DNA of 64,000 bases from CAZBRS01 sp964494475. GTDB taxonomy: Bacteria; Myxococcota_A; UBA9042; CAZBRS01. The notes under the pieces were generated by a model. The model did no database searches and was not told where the DNA came from. It worked only from the letters and a program-made list of their open reading frames with translations. Position 1 is the stretch's first letter. Every line of letters starts with the position of its first letter. The stretch lies in the NCBI GenBank assembly GCA_964494475.1, contig CAZBRS010000029.1, forward strand, positions 1 to 64,000, read 5' to 3'. The translations under genes were made by a program, and so were the position numbers. This document shows positions 10,697 through 19,263 of this stretch, piece by piece.

Positions 10697-11587
10697 TCAG
10701 CCTTTCGTGAAGGACACGGCCGACGTGAAGCCCACGTTCGGCAGGTCGAAGCAGCTGGACATGTTGGCCGCGAAGCGGAATTGGAACGGGTGCGGCTCGA
10801 TCTCGAGGTCTTTCAGCACGCGCCCGCAGGGCGTATCGTGGAGCACCAGCCAGTCGCGCTCGGGCTTCTTGCCCTTCTTCACCAGCAGATCCATGAACTT
10901 GGTCACGTTGAAGACGGCCCTGAAGTTGGTCTCGCTCTGCAGGAAGCGGTCGCCCAGCCGCGAGTACAGGTTCGAGGTCACGTCGAAGAGCTGCGGCTTG
11001 CCGGCGGTCGGCACCGTGAGCTCGAAGTAGGGCTCGCCGTTCGCTTCGAAGGCGCGCGTGGTGACCAGCCCGCTCTCCTCACCCAGGTCGATGCGCTGCA
11101 CCTCCTTGGGCAGCCCCCAGATTTTGTGGCCGCGCGCACGGTTCTCCAGCGACGTGACGGGCATCGAGAACACGTAGTAGCCGAAGTTCTTGAAGACATC
11201 GAGGATCATGGGCAGCACGGGCACGTTGAGCCCGGGGTCGACCATCACGGGGATGGTCATGGCGATCTCGTTGTAGGGCGCGACGCCCAGCACCTTGCGG
11301 TACTCGTAGCACGAGAACGCCACCACGGCCCGCCCGCGCGGCATGCGCACGGGCAACACCCGCGGGTGCGGCATCAGGGCCGCGGCCTTCTCGTACGAGC
11401 AGAGGAAGATGCCCATGGCGCACACCACGTCGCCGTAGAAGGTGGGGAACAGGTAGTCCTTGCTGATCCCGTCGGTCAGCTGCAGCGGCGCCGCCGCGGT
11501 TCGCAACCGGAAGCGCCGGAAGAAGTCGTTGTCGAACTCGCGGGCGTTGTCCAGCAGGGTCGGGTCGATGGTCCAGTTCGCGTCCAT
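10697..11587 (-). CDS. Acetoacetate decarboxylase-family protein
   Basis: A 296-residue member of the acetoacetate decarboxylase superfamily. The segment RGHKIWGLPKEVQ corresponds to the GRE..YPKK active-site region of Clostridium ADC. The Schiff-base lysine (Lys115 there) is kept here, but the second lysine (Lys116), which lowers its pKa, is Glu. That suggests a related reaction rather than simple acetoacetate decarboxylation, as in many ADC-like homologues that act as aldolases, dehydratases or hydrolases. It lies between a beta-propeller lipoprotein (9 bp upstream) and a PanE-like reductase (12 bp downstream), so the three probably form one operon. Confidence 0.8.
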   Translation of the reverse strand: MDANWTIDPTLLDNAREFDNDFFRRFRLRTAAAPLQLTDGISKDYLFPTFYGDVVCAMGIFLCSYEKAAALMPHPRVLPVRMPRGRAVVAFSCYEYRKVLGVAPYNEIAMTIPVMVDPGLNVPVLPMILDVFKNFGYYVFSMPVTSLENRARGHKIWGLPKEVQRIDLGEESGLVTTRAFEANGEPYFELTVPTAGKPQLFDVTSNLYSRLGDRFLQSETNFRAVFNVTKFMDLLVKKGKKPERDWLVLHDTPCGRVLKDLEIEPHPFQFRFAANMSSCFDLPNVGFTSAVSFTKG

Positions 11588-11596
11588 GGTCTCCCC

Positions 11597-12796
11597 CTAT
11601 TCCTTGCCGAGATCGAGCCAGGCCAGCCAGATGTCCGAGGGCGTGATCATGCCCTTGGCCCAGATGGGATCCTCGCCCACCACGCTCGAGTACCACGACA
11701 CCAGGTATTGCGCGCCGCCCAGGGGCAGCACGCTGGCGTAGGCCGTGTCGCCCGCGCTCTGGAGCTCGAACAGCTCGTTCAGCTCCAACGGCGCCTGCGG
11801 GTCGGCCATATCCCCCAGGATCTCGTAGAGCGCGGTGCGCTTGTGGCTCTGGGGCAGGTGCTTGCGGGCCACGATCAGCTGCCGCCCGTCGTGCTCGAAC
11901 CACACCGGGCCGTCGAGGCGCTTGTCGAACTGCCGCCCGCAGTCCCAGGTGGCGTACGGCGGGTCGGCCAGGCAGACCGCTGTATGGCCCTCCTCGACCA
12001 GGCTGGCGCCGTTGTCCAGGCGCACCAACGACACGGCCCGGTCGCCGAAGAAGCGCAGTTCGGCCTCGCTCGGCACGTCGGGCTCGCTGTCGAAGATGAG
12101 CGACACCTTCTGCCACGCGATCCCGTCGGGTGACGAGAAGAACCCGACCTGGGTGTCCCCGTCGTTGTAGCCGGTGGCGTACCACAGGTCGCCGTGGCGT
12201 ACGAAGCGCCAGAAGCCCCACAGCTCGTCGTAGATCTTCACCGGCGGGTCGGTCCACGTCACGCCGTCGTCGCTCTCGGCGCGCACGGTCCAGGCCAGGC
12301 CGCCCAGGTCGCGCAGGTGGCCGCCCGGCACGCGCGAGATGGCGTAGATCACCAGCTTGCCGTCCTGCACCAGGAACTTGGGGTCGCGGATGTCGCGGTC
12401 GGGCATGAAGATCTCGGCGGTCATCGTGAAGGTGTCGCCCAGGTCGTCGGAGCGGAACACCTTCAGGCGCGCCTTCGGCGAGCCGGTCTGCCCGGTCTCG
12501 CCTCCACGGAACACCAGCCAGGTGGCGCCGTTCCACGAGACGAGATCGGTGTTCTCGTTGTGCAGGCCGTCGCTGTAGACGATGCGCTGGTTCGTGACCA
12601 GCCCCGTGGTCGGCTTGGGGCCGACGAGGGTCTCGGGCGCTACGTCGGCGCGCGCGTCGGGCGCGACCTCGCCGGCTCCGTCGGACATGTCGAGGGTGGC
12701 ATCCGAGGGCGCCCCGTCGTCGCCCCCTCCGCAAGCGACCCCCAGGAACAGCCACACCGCCGCCACGGCCCATCGCACCGCTCGCCCGCTCATCAT
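11597..12796 (-). CDS. Sialidase-like beta-propeller lipoprotein
   Basis: A 399-residue lipoprotein. The signal peptide starts at one of two adjacent ATGs (MMSGRAVRW) and ends in the lipobox LGVACG, followed by an Asp/Ala-rich linker. The rest looks like a beta-propeller of the sialidase/glycosyl-hydrolase-43/BNR type. It has repeated units such as VFRSDDLGDTFTM, WTVRAESDDGVTWTDPP and VGFFSSPDGIAWQKVS, each with the S-x-D-x-G-x-x-W Asp-box pattern. Catalytic residues cannot be assigned by eye, so it may bind or cleave glycans. It is divergent from the GH5 lipoprotein at 12911 and is probably first in an operon with the ADC-like and PanE-like genes. Confidence 0.72.
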   Translation of the reverse strand: MMSGRAVRWAVAAVWLFLGVACGGGDDGAPSDATLDMSDGAGEVAPDARADVAPETLVGPKPTTGLVTNQRIVYSDGLHNENTDLVSWNGATWLVFRGGETGQTGSPKARLKVFRSDDLGDTFTMTAEIFMPDRDIRDPKFLVQDGKLVIYAISRVPGGHLRDLGGLAWTVRAESDDGVTWTDPPVKIYDELWGFWRFVRHGDLWYATGYNDGDTQVGFFSSPDGIAWQKVSLIFDSEPDVPSEAELRFFGDRAVSLVRLDNGASLVEEGHTAVCLADPPYATWDCGRQFDKRLDGPVWFEHDGRQLIVARKHLPQSHKRTALYEILGDMADPQAPLELNELFELQSAGDTAYASVLPLGGAQYLVSWYSSVVGEDPIWAKGMITPSDIWLAWLDLGKE

Positions 12797-12910
12797 GCCT
12801 CGCCGGATGGGTTCGCGCTGCCACGGTAACGCAACCGGCGTGCCTTCGCAATCGACGGGCGGAGGCCGCCTGGATATGCTTCGACGAGTTCCCAGGCACC
12901 GGAGACCGCC

Positions 12911-14461
12911 GTGCTTCGTATCCCGTCCGCTTCCTCCCTGCGTTTCGCGCTGGTCGTGCTCTCGTTGCTGGGTGCGAGCGCGTGCGCGAAGGAGGGCGCC
13001 AGCCCCGTCGACGCCGAGGGCGACGTCGCCGTCCCCGACCCCTTCGCCCTGACCTACCTGCACGTGGCCGACGGAGCGCTGGTCGACGAGACCGGTCGCC
13101 AGTGGTTGCTGCGCGGGGTGAACGCCAAGTACGAGCACCTGTTCGACGTGACCTTCGACGACGGGCGCACCCGCAACGAGGGCCTGCCCGAGTTCGCCGC
13201 CTGGGACGCCCCCGAGACCGCGCGGCTCGGTTACAACTTCGTGCGTCTGGCCATCACCTGGAGCGGCCTCGAGGCCGTTGAGGGCCAATTCGATCCGGGC
13301 TTCCTCACCCTGCTCGACCAGGTGGTCGACGCCTACGCCGCCGCCGGCGTCTACGTGCTGATCGACTTCCACCAGGACGCCTGGTCGAAGGAGATCGGCG
13401 AGGACGGCGCGCCCTACTGGGCCATCGTGCCGCCGCCCCCCGAGAAGCTGGGAGGGCCGCTCTTCCCCGAGGCCGGCCTGCAGTGCCCCTGCGGCGACCT
13501 GAACGCGCGGCGAGCCTCGCCCGTGACGCTGAACGCCTTCAAGTCGTTCTTCCTGAACAAGGAAGGGATCCGCGACCGCTTCGTGCCCGCGTGGCAACTG
13601 GTCGCCGCGCGCTACGCCGACCGCCGGGGCGTGGTCGGGTTCGAGGCCATGAACGAGCCCATCGCGTTCCACGTGGGCGACGGCTTCACTCCCCTCGACG
13701 ACTTCCACGTGGCCATGGCCGCGGCCCTCCGCCAGGTGAACCCGCACCACGCCTACTTCCTCGAGCCCGAGAACGGCTACCGCGCCGTGAAGTGCGCCTC
13801 GAAGCCCCGCCCCGAGCCCTTCCCCGACCCCAACGTGGTCTACTCGCCCCACGGGTACCTGGGCGCCTGCCAGGGCCTGCCCAAGGACATGGTCACCTAC
13901 GACGACCACGTGCAGGGCCTGGCCCCCGTGTTCGACGCCATGATCCAGGAGGCCGCCACGTACGGCGCGGCCACCGTCATCAACGAGTACTGGCTGCAGA
14001 TGGGCAACGACGGCATGTTCGCCTTCATGGACGCGTTCGTGCGCCTGGCCGACGAGCGCAACGTGGGCCTCGCCCACTGGTACTGGCGGGGCGTGACCGG
14101 CAACGACAACCCGGAGTGCGCGAGCTCGGGCACGGTGTACTGCCTGCGCGGCGACGGGGAGTGGGCGTTCATGGAGACCGGCGCGCTGCACCTGTCGCGG
14201 CCCTACCCGGTGGCCGTGCCGGGCCGGCTGATCCTGAACGATCTCGATCGCGCCACCGGCCGCCTGACCGTGCGCTTCGCGGCCGGGGGCGGCGAGGCCG
14301 CGCCCCTCGTGTACCTGCCGGAACACCGCTTCCCCGCCGGGGCGAGCGTGACCGTCGATGGCGTGGCGGTCGACGTGACCATCGATCCGGGCACGCTGCG
14401 CGCGGCCCTGCCGTGGAACGGTGCCCCCGGCGACCACGAGATCGTGGTGGAGCCCCGCTGA
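12911..14461 (+). CDS. GH5 endoglycoceramidase-like lipoprotein
   Basis: A 516-residue secreted glycoside hydrolase starting at a GTG with GGAG six bases upstream. The signal peptide ends in a lipobox (GASACA). The (beta/alpha)8 GH5 domain shows DFHQDAWSK..GEDGAPYWA, a hallmark of endoglycoceramidase-like enzymes, the acid/base Glu249 in FEAMNEP and the nucleophile Glu359 in INEYW. A C-terminal beta-sandwich-like domain (about 430-516) follows, as in endoglycoceramidases. Predicted to cleave a glycolipid or oligosaccharide at the cell surface; the substrate is unproven. The next two genes are also lipoproteins on the same strand. Confidence 0.88.
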   Translation: MLRIPSASSLRFALVVLSLLGASACAKEGASPVDAEGDVAVPDPFALTYLHVADGALVDETGRQWLLRGVNAKYEHLFDVTFDDGRTRNEGLPEFAAWDAPETARLGYNFVRLAITWSGLEAVEGQFDPGFLTLLDQVVDAYAAAGVYVLIDFHQDAWSKEIGEDGAPYWAIVPPPPEKLGGPLFPEAGLQCPCGDLNARRASPVTLNAFKSFFLNKEGIRDRFVPAWQLVAARYADRRGVVGFEAMNEPIAFHVGDGFTPLDDFHVAMAAALRQVNPHHAYFLEPENGYRAVKCASKPRPEPFPDPNVVYSPHGYLGACQGLPKDMVTYDDHVQGLAPVFDAMIQEAATYGAATVINEYWLQMGNDGMFAFMDAFVRLADERNVGLAHWYWRGVTGNDNPECASSGTVYCLRGDGEWAFMETGALHLSRPYPVAVPGRLILNDLDRATGRLTVRFAAGGGEAAPLVYLPEHRFPAGASVTVDGVAVDVTIDPGTLRAALPWNGAPGDHEIVVEPR

Positions 14462-14486
14462 GGAGAAAAGAGAGGAGTCTGGAGAA

Positions 14487-14930
14487 ATGAAGCGCCCCGC
14501 GTCCTGGTGCCGTCTCGTCCTGTGGTTCGTGCTCGCCCTCGCCGCCCTCGCCTGCAAGAAGCCCGACGCGCCCGCCAGCCCCGCCGAGGTCAAGGAGAAG
14601 CTCGAGACCGGCGTGAAGTACGGCCTGTGGAAGGTCGACGCGACCGACGACCAGAAGGAGCAGTTCGACCGCATGCTCGACGGCCTGTCGGTCGACCTGT
14701 TCGCGCTGCAGCAGGAGAGCACGACGCTGAAGCGCCGCACCATGAACGCCCTGGCCGGGCCCGCCGTCGACGCGACCGAGTTGGAGCGCATCGACGCCGA
14801 CGGCACGGCGCTCTTTTCGCGCTACATGAAGCGCATGACGCGCGCGGCGCTCGACGCCTCGACCATCCTGACGGTGGAGCAGCGCCAGAAGGTGGTCGGC
14901 CTGTGGCACGATTGGGAGTTCGGGGAGTGA
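14487..14930 (+). CDS. Small LTxxQ-type (Spy/CpxP-like) lipoprotein
   Basis: A 147-residue lipoprotein (lipobox LAALACK) that is almost wholly alpha-helical in character. It ends with LTVEQRQKVVGLW, the LTxxQ motif found in periplasmic chaperone-like proteins of the Spy/CpxP/CnrX group. It starts at an ATG preceded by GGAG (14481-14484) and lies 25 bp after the GH5 gene, so it is likely co-transcribed. The role is inferred from the motif only: such proteins sense or buffer envelope stress or metals. Confidence 0.7.
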   Translation: MKRPASWCRLVLWFVLALAALACKKPDAPASPAEVKEKLETGVKYGLWKVDATDDQKEQFDRMLDGLSVDLFALQQESTTLKRRTMNALAGPAVDATELERIDADGTALFSRYMKRMTRAALDASTILTVEQRQKVVGLWHDWEFGE

Positions 14931-15005
14931 ATGTGGCGCGACGCGGCGCTCCTGGCTAGAGTCGTCCCGGTGAACCAACGGGCCCTTTGCCCCGAAAGGA
15001 CGACC

Positions 15006-16523
15006 GTGCGCGCTCCTGCGACCTTGCTCCTGGCGCTGGCCGTGACCCTGGCCTCGTGCGGCGCGCCCGACGCGGCGTCACCCGACGCCCTGCCGGACGT
15101 CGTCGCTGCCGACGTGCCGACGGCCGGTGACGTCGACGCCGATACAACCCCCGCCGTGACGCCCCCACCCCGCCTGCACGCCGACGGCACGCGCCTGGTC
15201 GACGCGACCGGGGCCGAGGTGCGCCTGATGGGCGCGAACCTGGGCGGGTGGATCTTCCACGAGAGCTGGATCACCCAGGCGACCTTCACCACCCGGGCCC
15301 GCTTGTACGAGGTGGCCGCGCGCCGGGGCCACGCCGAGGCGGGCAGGGCCGCCTTGCTGGCCGCCGGACGCGACGAGGGAGTGCCGGGCTGGTTCGATGC
15401 GGTCCAGGCCTCGCTGACCGCGTCGGTGGGCGCCGAGGCGGCCGCTGCCGTCGTGGACGAGGCCAAGAGCTACCCCGGCCTGCAGGACGACTCGGACCTG
15501 CTGCTGCGGCGCGAGCTGGCCCGTCGCTTCGGTGACGCCGGTCGCGACGAGCTCTGCGACGCGTTCCAGCGGGCGTGGCTGACCGAGGCCGATGTGGCCT
15601 GGCTGGCGGGGCAGGGGCTCAACGTGGTGCGCGTGCCCATGAGCTGGCGCGACCTCACCACCGACCCCGACGACGACCAGCCGACGAAGCTCACCTGGAA
15701 CGAGCTCGCGTTCGCGCGGGTCGACGACCTGCTCGACTGGTGCGAGCGCCACGGGGTGTACGCGGTGCTCGATCTGCAGGAGTCGCCCGGCGACCACAAC
15801 GGCTACTCGGGCCAGGCCAAGCTGTACGAGCAGCCGGCCATGCAGGCGCTCACCGTGCAGCTCTGGGAGGAGCTGTCACGGCGCTACCAGGCACGCGACG
15901 TGGTGGCGGCCTACTCGCTGCTGGCCGAGCCCATGGGGGCCCCCAGCGCCGGCGCCCGCGACGCCATGTACGACAGGCTGGTCAAGTCCATCCGCGCGCG
16001 GGGCGACGACCACCTGCTGGTCCTCCACGACGGCTTCTTCGGCATGAACACGCTGCCGGTGCCGTCCGAGCGCGACTGGACGGGCGTGATCTACTCGACC
16101 CACATCTTCGAGTTCGACGCCACGTCGCTCGAGGACTACCAGCAGATCGTGAACGGCTTCCACGACCCCGTGCTCACCAAGGCCCAGGCGAAGCAGGGCG
16201 TGCCCTACTACATCGGCAGCTTCTCGACGCGCAAGGACGAGCCCTGGGCCTATGAAGCCGCTCAGCTGCTGGTCGACTGGTACACGCGCCACGGCTGGTC
16301 GTGGTCGGTGTGGACCCTGAAGAAGATCGACGATCCGCTCGACGTGGAGCTGTGGGGCGCGCAGAGCGCCTATGGCGTGCTGGGGCGCGTGGCCTCGCCC
16401 TTCGAGCGGCCCGACGTGCAGCGCGACGACTTCGACACGCTGAAGGCGCGCTTCGCGGCCTACGCCGACCTGGTGGTCGAGCCGAACCCGGAGCTGCTCC
16501 CGATCCTGAAGAGCGGGTTGTAG
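15006..16523 (+). CDS. GH5-fold lipoprotein, catalytic nucleophile replaced (probable pseudoenzyme)
   Basis: A 505-residue lipoprotein starting at a GTG (AAAGGA six bases upstream); the lipobox is LASCG and the linker is Asp/Ala/Pro-rich. The domain is an exo-glucanase-like GH5: GANLGGWIFHESWI (about 78-91), VVRVPMSWRDL, DLQESPGDHNG, SLLAEPMG, YSTHIFEF and GWSWSVWTLKK. The NEP motif has become Ala307-Glu308-Pro. The nucleophile position in YYIG-(E)-FS is Ser405. The acid/base is therefore kept but the nucleophile is lost. It may bind a glucan without cleaving it, or use an altered mechanism. It follows the LTxxQ lipoprotein by 75 bp. Confidence 0.85.
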   Translation: MRAPATLLLALAVTLASCGAPDAASPDALPDVVAADVPTAGDVDADTTPAVTPPPRLHADGTRLVDATGAEVRLMGANLGGWIFHESWITQATFTTRARLYEVAARRGHAEAGRAALLAAGRDEGVPGWFDAVQASLTASVGAEAAAAVVDEAKSYPGLQDDSDLLLRRELARRFGDAGRDELCDAFQRAWLTEADVAWLAGQGLNVVRVPMSWRDLTTDPDDDQPTKLTWNELAFARVDDLLDWCERHGVYAVLDLQESPGDHNGYSGQAKLYEQPAMQALTVQLWEELSRRYQARDVVAAYSLLAEPMGAPSAGARDAMYDRLVKSIRARGDDHLLVLHDGFFGMNTLPVPSERDWTGVIYSTHIFEFDATSLEDYQQIVNGFHDPVLTKAQAKQGVPYYIGSFSTRKDEPWAYEAAQLLVDWYTRHGWSWSVWTLKKIDDPLDVELWGAQSAYGVLGRVASPFERPDVQRDDFDTLKARFAAYADLVVEPNPELLPILKSGL

Positions 16524-16610
16524 CCGCGCGCGCTCCCGGGCGACGCGATTGACAAGGGCCTACGCCGCGCGCACGGTTGAAGGCGAACGCTCTTCTGCCC
16601 AGGAGCCAAC

Positions 16611-17153
16611 ATGGACCTCGCGACGCTCGGCGGCCTGCCGCTCCAGGATCCGGAGAGCCACGAGGTGCGCCTGGCCGACCTGTGGCGCGATCGTCCGCTC
16701 GTGCTGCTCTTCGTTCGCCACTTCGGCTGACTGTTCTGCCGCGAGCAGGTCGCGCAGGTGCGCGGCGAGTTGAACGCGATTCGGGCCAAGGGCGCCGAGT
16801 TGGTCGTGGTCGGCAACGGCAGCCCCTGGTTCGCCGCGGCCTTCCGTGACGAGCTCGCGCTCGACTTCCCGCTGCTGGTCGACACCGGCCTGGCCGCCTA
16901 CCGGGCCGCGGGCCTGAGGCGCAGCGTGGTCGACACGCTCCGCCCGGCCGCGCTGCTGCACGCCGTGCGGGCCTGGAAGAGCGGCGCGCGCCAGAGCGCC
17001 GTGAAGGGCGACCCCTGGCAACTGGGGGGTGCGTTCGTGGTGGCGAAGGGGGGCCGGGTGCTCTTCCGGCACGTCAGCCGCGAGGCCGGCGATCACGCGC
17101 CGGTCGCGGATCTGGTAGCCGCGATCCCGGAAGGATGGGCCTCTCGAGCGTAG
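16611..17153 (+). CDS. SelU/peroxiredoxin-like selenoprotein (in-frame TGA = Sec40)
   Basis: Read through the TGA at 16728-16730, this is a 180-residue thioredoxin-fold protein of the AhpC/TSA_2 (PRXL2/SelU-like) family. The start is an ATG with AGGAG six bases upstream. The redox site reads FVRHFG-U-LFC-REQ: selenocysteine at 40 and Cys at 43, exactly where relatives carry C-x-x-C. The frame continues without a break for 140 codons after the TGA. The C-terminal GDPWQLGGAFVVAKGGRVLFRH is the conserved end of the family. A SECIS-like hairpin lies right behind the TGA. Expected role: thiol/peroxide redox. If this were not Sec, the gene would be interrupted by a nonsense codon. No sel genes are visible in the window. 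Confidence 0.85.
16728..16757 (+). promoter_or_regulatory. UGA plus candidate bacterial SECIS element
   Basis: Directly after the in-frame TGA, bases 16736-16757 can fold: CUG, a bulged C (16739), CGCGA, loop GCAGG, UCGCG, CAG. That is eight base pairs with one bulge. The loop holds the paired Gs and sits 15-19 bases after the UGA, close to the position of the GG(U) loop in the E. coli fdhF SECIS, which is the element read by SelB. Folding was done by eye only. Confidence 0.6.
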
Positions 17154-17174
17154 GGTGCTCGGCCGAGGGACCGA

Positions 17175-18164
17175 TCAGCGCAGCGCGTCGCGCCGACGCG
17201 AGGCCCGCGCCATCGGGCTCAGGCCGTGCTCCGCGGCCCCGACTCCCGGGAACGCGCACAGGTGCAGCACGCGCTCGCCGTAGAGGAGCGCCGCGCCCGC
17301 CACGTGGGGGCTCGCGAGGCGCAACGACTGGCCCAGCGAGACCGAGGGGTGCGCGGTGAGCGGCGCCGCGCCCACGGCGTCGAGGAAGCCCCGCGCGACC
17401 TCGGCGTTCTTCTCGGGGGCCAGGGAGGGGGCCTCGGCCTCGACGGCGTCGAGGGCGTAGCTGGTGGCCAGCTTCGGCAGCAGGGCCGTGAGCGTGGCGG
17501 GCGCGGCGAACAGGTCGAGCCCCAGCACGCGGCCGCCCAGGACCACGAGCAGGCCGGCCTGGCCGGGCGCGGCCTGGAACGCCGCCCGGAACGCGCCGAG
17601 GTCGTCGTGGCGCTCGCGCACCACGTCGGAGAACGCCTGGGTGGGCGAGGCCACGTTCAGGCGATGCGCGGCAGAGGCCACGGCGTCCCAGACCGCGCCC
17701 TGGTCGGAGCGATACTCGCCCCGTTCGCGCACCGACGTGCTGACGTCGCTGACCTTGCGGGCGCGTCCCGAGCTGTGGAACATGGCCCCGCTCGAGCCGA
17801 AGTGGGCGCCCGTCGAGCGCCAGCGACCGGCCTCGACGCACGACACGGGGATGGTCACGCTCGCCTTGGGGGCGATGAGCAGGCTGGTGTTCAGCACGCG
17901 GTTCTGCTTGGCGCCCACCAACTCCTCGCCCTCGATGAGCAGCAGCGCCAGGGGCGAGCGGTTCTCGAGGCGAAGCTCGGGCACGTGCCCGCCCTCCGAC
18001 ACCTCCGAGATGCTGACGAGCCCGTCGGCCAGCGCCGCGTCGAGCAGCACGTAGTCGGGCGGCGGCCCGTCGGGCGCGAGCAGCGGGAAGACGCCGAGGC
18101 CCTGGTGGGTGGTGGCCTCGCCGAGCTTCAGCGAGGCCAGGTGCGCGAGGAGCAGCTCTTTCAT
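17175..18164 (-). CDS. ARPP-1 (DUF6569)-family protein
   Basis: A 329-residue cytoplasmic protein. The segment LLLIEGEELVGAKQNRVLNTSLLIAPKASVTIPVSCVEAGRW is the signature of the ARPP-1 family (ARG and rhodanese/phosphatase-superfamily-associated protein), whose biochemical role is not established. No signal peptide or membrane segment is visible. The ATG at 18164 has AAGGAG seven bases upstream; the longer reading with 42 extra residues is Arg/Pro-rich noise. It converges on the selenoprotein gene with only 21 bp between the stops, and diverges from the 18310 gene. Confidence 0.82.
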   Translation of the reverse strand: MKELLLAHLASLKLGEATTHQGLGVFPLLAPDGPPPDYVLLDAALADGLVSISEVSEGGHVPELRLENRSPLALLLIEGEELVGAKQNRVLNTSLLIAPKASVTIPVSCVEAGRWRSTGAHFGSSGAMFHSSGRARKVSDVSTSVRERGEYRSDQGAVWDAVASAAHRLNVASPTQAFSDVVRERHDDLGAFRAAFQAAPGQAGLLVVLGGRVLGLDLFAAPATLTALLPKLATSYALDAVEAEAPSLAPEKNAEVARGFLDAVGAAPLTAHPSVSLGQSLRLASPHVAGAALLYGERVLHLCAFPGVGAAEHGLSPMARASRRRDALR

Positions 18165-18309
18165 GGGGGTCTCCTTCGTTGTCCGCGAACGAGGAGAACA
18201 CGGTCGTGCGACAGGCCGTGTCGCATCGCGACGCGGGCCGGGTGCGACACCGATTGTCGCAGGTTCGTGGTAGGCAGGACGGCGACGCACCGCACCTCAG
18301 GAGGCGCCC

Positions 18310-18864
18310 ATGGACCCCGAGCATCCCTACGATCCCGCGCCCGAGCCCGGCGATCTGCTGAACCCGTTCGACTCGGTCCGGCTGCGCCAGCGCCTGCACG
18401 AGGCGCTCGACGGCGTGCTCGATCAGGTGTTCGTGGCGGGGTGCGACGACCTCGACGGCGAGATCGCCCAGTTGAAGAGCGAGCGGCCCGACTACCCCAG
18501 GGTCACGGCGACCAACGAGTTCCTGATCGTTCGCGCCCGGCGCTACCTCGAGCTGGGCCCGAAGGCCTACCACCGGGCGGATCCCTGGCAGATGCCTCCG
18601 TCGAACTGGACCCCGCGCATGCTCGCCGGCGTGCACGAGGGCATGCTCCAGCTCACGCGCCGCCGCGGCCTCTCCCGCGAGCGCCCGTTCGAGGGCCTGA
18701 GCCTGGGCGATCTCTTCCGCACGTTCGCCGTGCTGCACCACCACGTCGACCGCTACTGGATGCAGCAGGCGCCCGACGGCCGCACCCTCGAGCGCCTCTC
18801 CGTGCTGCACGCGACCACGGGGAACGGGGGCTCGATCTGGGCGCTGATCACCGGGCAGGCGTGA
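18310..18864 (+). CDS. Hypothetical cytoplasmic protein
   Basis: A 184-residue protein I do not recognise. It starts at an ATG with a strong AGGAGG six bases upstream and is acidic at the N-terminus (MDPEHPYDPAPEPGD). The rest is predicted helical with no signal peptide, no membrane segment and no Cys cluster beyond one Cys (AGCDDLDGE). Segments WQMPPSNWTPRML and FAVLHHHVDRYWMQ look conserved-type but match no family I can name. It is divergent from the ARPP-1 gene (145 bp between starts) and convergent with the toxin-antitoxin pair. Confidence 0.7.
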   Translation: MDPEHPYDPAPEPGDLLNPFDSVRLRQRLHEALDGVLDQVFVAGCDDLDGEIAQLKSERPDYPRVTATNEFLIVRARRYLELGPKAYHRADPWQMPPSNWTPRMLAGVHEGMLQLTRRRGLSRERPFEGLSLGDLFRTFAVLHHHVDRYWMQQAPDGRTLERLSVLHATTGNGGSIWALITGQA

Positions 18865-18969
18865 GGAGGGTCGTTACGTCGACGCCTCTACCGCGAGAGG
18901 ACGAGGCTCGGAGGTCGCGGCGTCGGAGCGGGCGCCGCGGTGGCAGCGCGTTGGCCGTGGAGAGTACGA

Positions 18970-19263
18970 CTACGTGACCTCGTCCGGGCGCAGCAACCGG
19001 TGTCCCTCGAAGACCGTGGCGACGTAGATAGCGTCGCCTTCGACGCGATAGACGATCCGATACGCACCGACCAGGGCTTCGCGCAGGTTCTCGGTGCCCA
19101 TCTCGGGGACCACGCGACCGGCCCGCGGGTACTCGGCAGCGGAGCGCGCCCGGGCCCTCAGCGCGTCGATCCAGCGTCGCGCGGCTGCGGGGTCGTCGGC
19201 CGAGATGTACTGCGCGATCTCTTCCAGGTCGCGCCGCGATCGATCGGTCCAGCGCAGCTTCAT
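18970..19263 (-). CDS. ParE/RelE-family toxin
   Basis: A 97-residue type II toxin of the RelE/ParE superfamily. MKLRWTDRSRRDLEEIAQYIS is the typical first strand and helix, followed by ARRWIDALRARARS, YPRAGRVVPEMG, LREALVGAYRIVYRVEGDAIYVATVFEGHRLL. The R-x-x-(x)-YRI-x-Y strand is conserved in ParE-type gyrase poisons, while the RelE RNase catalytic set is not clear; I favour ParE. Its ATG overlaps the antitoxin stop by 4 bp (19260-19263), so translation is coupled. Confidence 0.9.
   Translation of the reverse strand: MKLRWTDRSRRDLEEIAQYISADDPAAARRWIDALRARARSAAEYPRAGRVVPEMGTENLREALVGAYRIVYRVEGDAIYVATVFEGHRLLRPDEVT

Noticed and set aside
16611..17153. Nonsense-mutated pseudogene or two separate genes at the TGA 16728-16730.
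   Set aside because: The TGA replaces exactly the redox Cys, no other lesion exists in the frame, and a SECIS-like hairpin follows. A sequencing error cannot be ruled out but selenocysteine explains more.
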